From [Leptolyngbya] sp. PCC 7376 (GTDB lineage: Bacteria > Cyanobacteriota > Cyanobacteriia > Cyanobacteriales > MRBY01), in assembly GCF_000316605.1 (NCBI RefSeq), contig NC_019683.1, positions 62,001 to 126,000 on the forward strand: a stretch of 64,000 nucleotides of DNA, written 5' to 3'. This document shows, piece after piece, positions 43,902-52,700 of the stretch. The stretch's first letter is position 1. Each line of letters starts with the position of its first letter. The notes beneath the pieces are model-generated. The model did not search any database, was not told the origin of the DNA, and saw only the letters and a list, made by a program, of their open reading frames with translations. A program made the position numbers and the translations under genes.

Positions 43902-45470
43902 TTAAACGAGTCCTGCACGGACAATTTCCATCAGTACAAATCCTGCAAAGATTGCGCCGCCAACGCCACCAACCAGGAAGCCTGAGGTAAAGAAGCTCCA
44001 GCCTTTATAGTTCTGGAGATTTTCTGGCAAGACTCCTATTGGTGCTTCGCGCTCTTGGAACATCGCCATTCCGTAGAGGAATAGACCGAAGCTCAAAATC
44101 ACAACGAGGGCGATCGCACTACCTTCTCCAGCGATAAAGGCCTGATCACTATCACGCAATGGGCCTAACTTGAGGAAAGGGCCGAGCAAAAAGTAACCGT
44201 GAGCCATGCCAATTTCGAGACCTCTGACAATCGGTGCAAGGCCATCACGATAGATTGGTAGATTTTTAATCCAAGTTTTAGTCAGGGGACTAGCCGTAAT
44301 CGGTGTATCGAATGTGCCGAGCTGTGGGTCATTTTGAGGAGGCAATACAAGGCCTTCAAGCACAGTGGCATCACCGCTAAATTGCCGATCACCATAGAGT
44401 GCATCGGGATTAAAGCTCATTTTGCTAAAGCTGTAACCTGCGGCGATCGCCCGAGAACGAAGACCATGCCAGAAGTGACCCGCCATCAGCAAACAAGCAA
44501 AAATCAATTGGAACAGCATTAACCAAGTTCGGGGTGTAATGATGCCGTGGGCTGTGGTTGTACCGACGGGACCATAAAAAACTTCAGGGAAAACAGTGTC
44601 ATTCACCCACACAAAATAAGCTGCGAAAAATCCCATGTAGGCGATCGCCGCTTGACTATAGGCGAGGTATGCTTCTCCAGACCAGACAAATAAACCTTTT
44701 GCCCATTTTGTTGGCTCGGTTTGAATATGCCAGAGACCACCGACAACACAGATCGCACCGATCCAGACATGTCCACCGACAACATCCTCAAGGTTATTAA
44801 CCGCAGCCATTCCCTGGAGTGTCCAACCATCAGGTGTAATACCAACGACATATCCAAAGATGCGTAGCGGATTAAAGGTTGGATCTGTCACTAACCGTAC
44901 ATCGGCGATCGCCGGATCATAGAGACCTCCGAATAGACTCGCCTTGAGGGCAAGGAATAATGCCCCAATACCTAACAGGACAAGGTGAATACCGAGAATA
45001 CTGGTCATTTTTTGGCCATCTTCCCATTTGTAACCAAAGCCTTTAATATCAAGCTTCTCAGGCCCTAAAACAGCATGGTAAATACCACCTGCACCGAGAA
45101 AAGCAGAACTGATGAGATGAACTGCACCGATCACAAAATAAGGATAGGTATTCACAATGGCACCATCAGCACCCACACCAATACCCAATGCTGCGATGTG
45201 GGGCAACAACACAAAGCCCTGATCGTACATCGGCAAACTGGCATCGTAGCGAGACAGCTCAAAGAGTGTCATTGCCCCAGCCCACAAGACAATCAAACCA
45301 GCATGGGCCACATGGGCACCGAGGAGTTTACCGGAGAGATTTGCAAAGCGAAAATTCCCCGCCCACCAAGAATAAGGATCTTGAGAGGTTGCAACGAATG
45401 CATTCGGATCCGCTTTATCTGCCGTAAACCCGAGCGGCTGAAGCGGATTTTTATCAATTGTTGTTGTCAT
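43902..45470 (-). CDS. CP43-like chlorophyll-binding protein fused to a PsaL domain (CBPV type)
   Basis: 522 residues. Residues about 30-345 form a six-span CP43-like antenna of the IsiA/Pcb family ('[20 protein letters not shown]', '[20 protein letters not shown]', '[16 protein letters not shown]'). From about residue 375 a PsaL-like domain follows with '[20 protein letters not shown]' and '[16 protein letters not shown]'. Such fusions are known in some cyanobacteria; the PsaL part probably docks the antenna at the PSI PsaL site. It starts 2 bp after the preceding CP43-like gene, so it is in the same operon. Confidence 0.93.
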   Translation of the reverse strand: MTTTIDKNPLQPLGFTADKADPNAFVATSQDPYSWWAGNFRFANLSGKLLGAHVAHAGLIVLWAGAMTLFELSRYDASLPMYDQGFVLLPHIAALGIGVGADGAIVNTYPYFVIGAVHLISSAFLGAGGIYHAVLGPEKLDIKGFGYKWEDGQKMTSILGIHLVLLGIGALFLALKASLFGGLYDPAIADVRLVTDPTFNPLRIFGYVVGITPDGWTLQGMAAVNNLEDVVGGHVWIGAICVVGGLWHIQTEPTKWAKGLFVWSGEAYLAYSQAAIAYMGFFAAYFVWVNDTVFPEVFYGPVGTTTAHGIITPRTWLMLFQLIFACLLMAGHFWHGLRSRAIAAGYSFSKMSFNPDALYGDRQFSGDATVLEGLVLPPQNDPQLGTFDTPITASPLTKTWIKNLPIYRDGLAPIVRGLEIGMAHGYFLLGPFLKLGPLRDSDQAFIAGEGSAIALVVILSFGLFLYGMAMFQEREAPIGVLPENLQNYKGWSFFTSGFLVGGVGGAIFAGFVLMEIVRAGLV

Positions 45471-45472
45471 AA

Positions 45473-46507
45473 TTAAGCAGCCTTTCCACGAGTAGATTCG
45501 ATCACACGACCTTCCTTAAAGCTGTAACCAGCTGCCCGGAGTGCATGGAAAATATGTCCCTGTAAGAAGAAGAAACCAAGCCAAAAATGAGCATTCGCCA
45601 ACCAAACACGACTTGTATTGACGCCGTCAGGACTAAGGAATACCGGGAAGCGGTCAAAGTTAAGGGTTAATGTTGGGCCAAAAAATTCTGTGGGGAAAAC
45701 AAGAGAATTAACTGAGACGAATAAGGTGGCAATGAATGCCATCAAACTGACTGCCCCAATGCTGTAAGAAAGATAAGCTTCACCGGACCATACAAATAGA
45801 TTTTTTGTCCATGACAGTGGCTTTGATTTGATATGCCAGAAACCACCAGCAATCAAGGTCAAACCAAGAAGGATGTGACCACCAACAACATCTTCTAAGC
45901 TGTCAACGCCCGCTAACCAAAAGTTACCTTCTGTACCCAAGAAATATCCGAAGATTTTCGCTGGGCTTAGGGTTGGATCGGTGATGATGCGTACATTTTC
46001 AATGCTGGAGTCATACAAACCGCCAAAGAACATTGCTTTAGCCGCAAGCATAAAAGCACCAACGCCTAATAAAACAAGATGAATACCCAAAATAGTGGTC
46101 ATCTTATCGGTATCGTCCCACTTATATCCGAAAAATCCAGAAGTTCTTTCTAGCTTTTCGGGTCCTTTAAGAGCATGAAAAATTCCGCCAGCACCGAGGA
46201 ATGCAGAGCTAATGAGGTGAATTGCACCAATGACAAAGTAGGGATAGGTATCCGTCACCATACCGCCTTCGCCAACTCCAATACCCAATCTTGCGAGGTT
46301 CGGCAGGACAATCAAACCTTGCTCAAACATTGACTGGGATGTATCAAAATTACTGAGCTCGAACAATGTGATTGCGCCTGCCCAAAGCACGATAAGACCA
46401 GCATGGGCCACATGGGCACCAAGTAATTTACCGGAAAGATCGACTAGCCGTGCATTTCCGGCTCGCCATGGAATTTGTGAGTTAATACTGTCTGCGGCGA
46501 TCGCCAT
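45473..46507 (-). CDS. CP43-like chlorophyll-binding antenna protein (IsiA/Pcb family)
   Basis: 344 residues with six membrane spans. '[20 protein letters not shown]', '[20 protein letters not shown]' and '[20 protein letters not shown]' carry conserved His chlorophyll ligands. It lacks the large lumenal loop of true CP43. It differs from classical IsiA at the N-terminus, so it is better placed in the CBP clade than called isiA. It is second of three paralogues on this strand. Confidence 0.92.
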   Translation of the reverse strand: MAIAADSINSQIPWRAGNARLVDLSGKLLGAHVAHAGLIVLWAGAITLFELSNFDTSQSMFEQGLIVLPNLARLGIGVGEGGMVTDTYPYFVIGAIHLISSAFLGAGGIFHALKGPEKLERTSGFFGYKWDDTDKMTTILGIHLVLLGVGAFMLAAKAMFFGGLYDSSIENVRIITDPTLSPAKIFGYFLGTEGNFWLAGVDSLEDVVGGHILLGLTLIAGGFWHIKSKPLSWTKNLFVWSGEAYLSYSIGAVSLMAFIATLFVSVNSLVFPTEFFGPTLTLNFDRFPVFLSPDGVNTSRVWLANAHFWLGFFFLQGHIFHALRAAGYSFKEGRVIESTRGKAA

Positions 46508-46610
46508 GACAGAGTCCTCCTTTCATATAGAAAATTTGTAAAAACTGGATGTGATGGAATGCTGCTAGAAATAGCCCAACATTCAACTCATTGGTTGAAA
46601 AACCTTGCAC

Positions 46611-47678
46611 TTAATTCGAACTAGTGACGGTGCTAGGCTGCCGATCTGCTGCGAAATCAAAGAATGTGCCTTGAGGCTCACCTTGCTTTTCACATATGGC
46701 CCGATATGCATGCCATAAATGTCCGAGCAATGCCAGAAATCCAAAGGCTGCATGGACACTAGATAAAGCGGCTCGAGTTGAGGCGATCGCATCTACTTCG
46801 CCATAAAATATGCTTGGGTAAGCAACTTCATTCACGGAAACAAACACTGCAACACTGAATCCGGCGATCGCCAAAGCGCCCAAGCTATAAGACAAATAAG
46901 CCTCACCAGACCAAACTAATCTTTCCTTTGCCCAAGCGAATGGCTCAGTGACGATGTGAAAAATACCACCACCAATGCAGAGAACACTGACCCAGACATG
47001 GCCACCGATCACATCTTCGAGATTATTGACGCTCGCTAAACCAGCAATATTCCAGCCAGTACCATCAAGACCAAACAAATACCCAAAAATACGTGCAGGA
47101 TCTAAATTCGGATTAATGAGACGAACATCATTAACGAGCGGATCATAGATACCGCCAAAATGCGTTGCCTTCAGAACAAGTAACAAAGCACCAATGCCTA
47201 GCATTACCAAGTGAATGCCAAGAATTGACGTCATCTTGCCGCCATCTTTCCAGTCATATCCGAAAGCCTGTTCACTGAGTTTCTCAGGACCCAGAACCGC
47301 ATGGTATAACCCGCCTGCTCCCAATACCGCAGAGCTGACAAGATGCAAAATAGCGATGACATAGTAGGGATAAGTATCAATGATCACCCTTTCAGCACCA
47401 ACCCCAAAACCTAACGTAGCGAGGTGAGGTAACAAAATTAGATTTTGCTCAAACATTGGCACTGTCGGGTCGAAGCGAGACAGTTCAAACAGTGTCATTG
47501 CCCCTGCCCACAGCACAATTAAACCTGCATGAGCAACGTGTGCCCCTAATAAACGACCAGAGAGATCTTTAAATTGGTCATTACCTGAGAACAAAGAAAT
47601 CTGTGTCTCAGATGTTTCCCTAAAAGACCAGCCCAGCGATCGCATAAAGGGATTCCAGAAGAGTCCATTTACAGCCAT
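46611..47678 (-). CDS. CP43-like chlorophyll-binding antenna protein (IsiA/Pcb family), first gene of the operon
   Basis: 355 residues, six membrane spans with the same His boxes ('[20 protein letters not shown]', '[19 protein letters not shown]', '[19 protein letters not shown]'). It is the most upstream of the three antenna genes and so nearest the operon promoter in the 666-bp region 47679-48344. The gap to the next gene is 103 bp. As for its paralogues, it probably binds chlorophyll around photosystem I. Confidence 0.92.
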   Translation of the reverse strand: MAVNGLFWNPFMRSLGWSFRETSETQISLFSGNDQFKDLSGRLLGAHVAHAGLIVLWAGAMTLFELSRFDPTVPMFEQNLILLPHLATLGFGVGAERVIIDTYPYYVIAILHLVSSAVLGAGGLYHAVLGPEKLSEQAFGYDWKDGGKMTSILGIHLVMLGIGALLLVLKATHFGGIYDPLVNDVRLINPNLDPARIFGYLFGLDGTGWNIAGLASVNNLEDVIGGHVWVSVLCIGGGIFHIVTEPFAWAKERLVWSGEAYLSYSLGALAIAGFSVAVFVSVNEVAYPSIFYGEVDAIASTRAALSSVHAAFGFLALLGHLWHAYRAICEKQGEPQGTFFDFAADRQPSTVTSSN

Positions 47679-48344
47679 ATCAGCTCCTTATAGTCAAAGC
47701 CCAAAACATCACAAAACTCAAATGGCTTTGTGCATTCCACTGTGAGCAGAACATAGTCTCAGACTCTTTATTGACCTTTATTTTCAATAAAGTGATCTCA
47801 CAATACATCAGAATCTTTCGCATTAAGAAAAACATTAACTTATATTGAGAGCTTTTTGGGAGCGGGGCTTACTTTGCTCTGTTGGAGGTTTTGTGCGAAA
47901 AGGAATGGGCGGGATTGTCTTGAAAATCTTATTTAGAAAGAGATTTAGAGTATAGAGGGAAAAAGATTGGCACCCGTGTATATCAGGAAATAGAATTGGT
48001 AACCAATAAATGTTTGCGTCTGAAATAGTTTGAATTCAGTATCTCTATCAAGAAATCGGATATTAATATAATAATATTTCTCACTTAAGAGCTTTTATTT
48101 GGCTTTGTAATGCGATAGATTAGCAAATGATTTCTAGATGCTCATCATGGTGCTCTTAATCTTGGTTAGGGGTACCATTCCTTTAGCGAGTTCTCGTATT
48201 CTTTTGCTATTGATTAGTTCAATGTTCTTCAGCACTAATGTCGTAGTGAGTGCTATTTTCGGTTAAACAATTTTTATTTCAAGCTGTCACCTGTTATCTG
48301 GCGATCGCCATAGTGCTTGATCTGGTTTTTGAAAAAATATCGAA
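47679..48344. other. Upstream region of the antenna operon
   Basis: 666 bp without a gene, between the antenna operon and the psbA terminator. It is AT-rich and contains a perfect 7-bp inverted repeat at 47776-47792 and another AT-rich stretch near 47825-47855. It must hold the antenna operon promoter. I found no recognisable gene or small RNA. Confidence 0.6.
47776..47792. promoter_or_regulatory. Candidate operator: palindrome CTTTATT-TTC-AATAAAG
   Basis: A perfect 7-bp inverted repeat with a 3-bp centre, 98-114 bp upstream of the first antenna gene. Its AT-rich nature is compatible with a Fur-like or other dimeric regulator, and iron-regulated isiA operons are Fur-controlled, but no consensus match was established. 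The regulator is not identified. Confidence 0.3.
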
Positions 48345-48378
48345 AAAGCAAAAACCCCCATCGTTACGGATGAGGGTT
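48345..48378 (-). terminator. Rho-independent terminator of psbA
   Basis: On the minus strand AACCCTCATC pairs with GATGGGGGTT (one mismatch) around CGTAAC, followed by TTTTGC and TTTTTC. It lies about 95 bp past the psbA stop. Confidence 0.85.
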
Positions 48379-48473
48379 CTTGCTTAGCAAAAGTATTCTA
48401 TTGTCTTTTCAGAGCAATCAAATTAATTTGCATTTCAACTAAGCCTTTCGACTAGATTAAATCCTTGCGGATA

Positions 48474-49556
48474 TTAACCGTTGATAGCGGGAGCTTGAAG
48501 AGCAACAGGAGCTTGCTCGCCAGCAGCCAAATCGAGAGGGAAGTTGTGAGCGTTACGCTCGTGCATTACTTCAAAACCGAGGTTTGCACGGTTAAGAATG
48601 TCAGCCCAAGTGTTGATTACACGACCTTGGCTGTCAAGAACAGACTGGTTGAAGTTGAAACCATTGAGGTTGAATGCCATGGTGGATACACCAAGAGCAG
48701 TGAACCAGATTCCAACTACAGGCCATGCACCAAGCAAGAAGTGCAAGGAGCGGCTGTTGTTGAAGGAAGCGTATTGGAAGATCAAACGACCGAAGTAGCC
48801 GTGAGCTGCAACGATGTTGTAAGTCTCTTCCTCTTGACCAAACTTGTAACCGTAGTTCAAGGACTCAGTCTCAGTTGTTTCACGAACGAGAGAAGAAGTA
48901 ACGAGAGAACCGTGCATAGCGGAGAACAAAGAACCACCAAAGACACCAGCCACACCGAGCATGTGGAAGGGGTGCATGAGGATGTTGTGCTCAGCTTGGA
49001 ATACGATCATGAAGTTGAACGTACCAGAGATACCCAAAGGCATACCATCAGAGAAAGAACCCTGACCGATGGGGTAAATCATGAAGACTGCAGTTGCAGC
49101 TGCTACGGGAGCAGAGAAAGCAACACAGATCCAAGGACGCATACCGAGACGGTAGGAAAGTTCCCACTCACGACCCATGTAGCAGAAAACGCCAATGAGG
49201 AAGTGGAAGATTACCAACTGGTAAGGGCCACCGTTGTACAACCACTCATCAAGAGAAGCAGCTTCCCAGATGGGGTAGAAGTGGAGACCAATTGCGTTAG
49301 AAGAAGGAACAACAGCACCAGAGACGATGTTGTTACCGTAAAGAAGAGAACCTGCTACGGGCTCACGAATACCGTCGATGTCAACGGGAGGAGCTGCGAT
49401 GAACGCAATGATGAAGCAAGTTGTTGCAGTGAGAAGAGTAGGGATCATGAGAACGCCGAACCAACCGACATAAATGCGGTTCTCGGTGCTAGTGATCCAC
49501 TGACAGAACTTCTCCCACAAAGAAGCATTGCTGCTTTGCTGGATAGTAGTAGTCAT
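48474..49556 (-). CDS. psbA: Photosystem II D1 protein, high-light (Glu130) form
   Basis: 360 residues, full length, with five membrane spans. Tyr161, Asp170, Glu189, His190 and the carboxy-terminal ligands His332, Glu333, His337, Asp342 and Ala344 are all in place. The 16-residue tail after Ala344 is the normal processing extension. Residue 130 is Glu, which marks the D1:2/high-light class as opposed to Gln130. D1 carries the manganese cluster and QB site and turns over rapidly in light. Other psbA copies would be expected elsewhere in the genome. Confidence 0.98.
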   Translation of the reverse strand: MTTTIQQSSNASLWEKFCQWITSTENRIYVGWFGVLMIPTLLTATTCFIIAFIAAPPVDIDGIREPVAGSLLYGNNIVSGAVVPSSNAIGLHFYPIWEAASLDEWLYNGGPYQLVIFHFLIGVFCYMGREWELSYRLGMRPWICVAFSAPVAAATAVFMIYPIGQGSFSDGMPLGISGTFNFMIVFQAEHNILMHPFHMLGVAGVFGGSLFSAMHGSLVTSSLVRETTETESLNYGYKFGQEEETYNIVAAHGYFGRLIFQYASFNNSRSLHFLLGAWPVVGIWFTALGVSTMAFNLNGFNFNQSVLDSQGRVINTWADILNRANLGFEVMHERNAHNFPLDLAAGEQAPVALQAPAING

Positions 49557-49629
49557 ATGTTTATGATTGCTATGAAATTTTCAAGGTACGTTCCGAATAA
49601 ATTCAGAACTGTTTTTTATGTATGTGGTT

Positions 49630-49658
49630 ATGTTAACGAAAATATTTAGTTTTGTAAA
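49630..49658 (-). promoter_or_regulatory. psbA promoter
   Basis: Reading on the minus strand, TTTACA (49658-49653) is a -35-like box and TAACAT (49635-49630) a -10 box, with a 17-bp spacer. The spacing and the -35 sequence match typical cyanobacterial sigma-70-type psbA promoters. The untranslated leader would be about 65 nt. Confidence 0.6.
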
Positions 49659-49711
49659 GCTGTTCTCATAAGGCTTTAGATTTGCTTTGGATTTGAGATG
49701 GTTCTCTTGAT

Positions 49712-52700
49712 TTACCAAGGGTTTCCGATGATTACGAAAGAGCTCCAATAGTAGGGGTGAGTCAGTTGGCGATCGCCGAATTCCTTTAGTTCGTCAGTGA
49801 GTGGGAAAGATTGATTTGAAGTGACTAACTCCCCGGCTTTAAGCTGCACATCACCCCGCAGCATTGCCAGTTGGGTCTGCCGTAATGCCTCTGACTTAAT
49901 CGGTGCTTCCTGTAACTGCTGATAGAAATCTGCGATCAATCCCAACGTGCCCTCGTCGGAGATGTACCATAGGCTTCCCAGCGACGATTTCACTCCTGCC
50001 ATCACCGCTAAGCCTGCGAAACCTAACTCTGCTTCATAATCACCAATGGCTGTTTTACAGGCGCTAAGTACCATCATTTCTACAGGTGGCTTATGGAGCC
50101 CTAATTCTCGCAATTCGTTAAGTCCTAATTTTTGGTCTCCAAATTGAATGTATGAATTATTGGGTAAACCTTGCTTAAATTCACCATGAGTTGCGAGATG
50201 GAGAAGGCGATACGGGATTTCATTACGAATGGTTTTGAGATTGTCAATGGAAAAGCCGTCATTGAGATATGATTGCCCTTCCCAAAGCACGTCACTCACG
50301 ATATTGAGTTCGAGCGGGACAGCTGGTAGAGGGCTCGCATCGGCAAATTCACTAGCTCCCATAGCAAGAATGTCTAGATTGCGGACATCTGTATATTCCA
50401 GATTAGTAAGCATCAAAGATGGCATTAGAGACAAACTATAGTCTTCAACCAAAAAGTTTGTGCCATCATTCAATACAGCCCAAGGAAGTGATCGCAGTCC
50501 ATGATCGACGGACAACGCAATATGCTCGATATTTAAACGTTCTAAATCAGCTTGCAGAGGCTCGATGAGTAATTGATAAAGTTTTTGAGAGGGTTTCCAA
50601 ATCTGAGATGCTGGCAAACGTTGGTTGGAAACGGCTCGATGTAATTTTGCTACTAGACGATAAACTTCTTCTCTTGTGGCATCGACACGAAAGACCAATG
50701 GTTCTCCTTCAGTAGGCGTCAAGATTAGTTGGAGTTGATCCTTGTTTTTGAGTTCGCCTTTCGTGGGGATGAAAATAGCGTGGATAATTGCTGGCGTTAT
50801 ACCTGTTGAATCTTGGACTTTTCTGAATTGAGCTTGGGCTTCTGCAATGGATAATCCCTCATCGTCATCATCGTCATCATCTGCTGTCTTGGCCGCAGTG
50901 GATAATTCTTCCTCATCTATTGCGTTGGATGAGGTCCCTGATTGTTGTAAATCAATGCCGCTATAACCAGAAGGATTGCTCGCGTTTGGTGAAGTTTCGT
51001 CATTCAGTGAAGTTTTGCCAGAGCTGCTTTCTGTGATTTCCTCATTGGCAGTTGAGGCTATGGTGCTATTGCTTTCTGAGTGATACTCTTCTGCCGGTGT
51101 GTTGGTTGCAGCATTAGCCTGAGTGGTGCCATCAGTAATTGTATTCGGGTCATTAGTAAATCCATTAGACTGAGTCGAGGCAGAGGATGAAGAATCTGTT
51201 GTTGCAATACTGTTGGTGATCGCCCCTCCATTACTAATCGTATTACTGGAGGTCGGTGTAGAAGAATTATTGGCGATCGCCCCAGAACCATTATTGGTAT
51301 TATTCGTCGCAATATTTGATGTTTGCGCTGTGGCAGTTTTACCCGAGGCAAAATAATTATTAAAAGCACTAGTGAAAAAATTATCGGCTCGTTCCGCAAT
51401 CACTGATGAATTCTCTTGAATCTTGACTTTTGACAGAGGAACGAAGACTATTGCATCTTGAAAAGTCGGATCAACTCCTTCTTGAATTTTAGAAATAGAA
51501 TCATCTAAATCCAGGGTGATATTCGAGAAATCAAAACTTAGGACAGGGTTTGTGACTAAGGGTGTTGAGATTAAAGGTGGTGTAGTTGGTTGAGGAGTGG
51601 CAGAGGAAGTTGTGCTCAAGATCAAATCCCCTCTTGTTATCGAGGATAGAAATGATTCCGAAAGCAAAAAACTAAAAGCACCGCTGCTAATTATTCCTGC
51701 TGTGCCATTGGTACTTGAATTCCCAATTTCAAAGGGAATCACTCCTTGGCCACCATGCCTGATAGTGACTGAACCATTACCTAAACTACCGATGGTTGCA
51801 ATACTTGCAGGCTGTCCATTCTGATCTATAAATGTCCCAGTTGCGCGAAAATATTGTCCTGCCGTGATGTCCACTGTGCCCCCAATTCCACCACTTCCCC
51901 CTTGGGCATCGATATAAGCAACTTCTACATCTCCTATTGGATCAATAAAAACATTTCCCCCATTACCAGTAGTGCCATTCGTATTAATGGTTCCTGTTGT
52001 GACGGCTTCTTGCGCAATGAGCGATACGTTGCCTCCTTTGCCACTGGAGGTATTCAGAGTTCCAGCGATTACTTCCCCAAGACTACTTGTGAGATTGATG
52101 TTTCCACCTGCCGTCGTAATACTATTAACTGCTAGGTTATTGGTCGCACTAATATCGACATTCCCTCCGGCAGTAATAACGGAATCCACAGAACTCGTAT
52201 CACTAAAGTTGAGATTAATATTTCCGAATGTACTTTGAAGGTTGCCATCACCCGAAAGCGTTTCTCCCGAAAGATTCATTACGCTATTACCAGTATCGAG
52301 TGTCACCCCGGAAGCAATAGTTAAGTCTCCACTACCGGCATCGCGAGAGGTTAGTAGAGCATTCGGATCATTTGCGGTTAATGTGAGACTGCCATTGTCC
52401 GTAAAAATATTGGCGTTAATGATGATACTGCGGCCAGCTTGAAAGGTAAGAGCCCCACCGTCACCAACGGGATTATTGCTGATGATTGATTCATTAATGG
52501 AGATGTCGTTGTTTGCCTGGAGGGAAAAGGCGGTGCCAGTGTTTGTGACATTGGTAATTAGATCGGCATCAAAGGTGAAACTACCGTCTGGATTATCGTT
52601 AAAAAGAGTCGGAGTTGTATCTAAGCTATATAGGTAGGCTGCTCCGGAATCTACAGCTCCAACATCGTCCAAGATGGCGCCAATAAGGATATTGGTGCCA

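Noticed and set aside
48474-49556. Possible rogue or far-red D1
   Set aside because: All manganese and Tyr161 ligands are present and residue 130 is Glu, so it is a normal high-light D1.
48465-49649. 394-codon open frame on the plus strand
   Set aside because: It is antisense to psbA in full. D1 is complete with all ligands, so the reverse frame is a codon-bias artefact.
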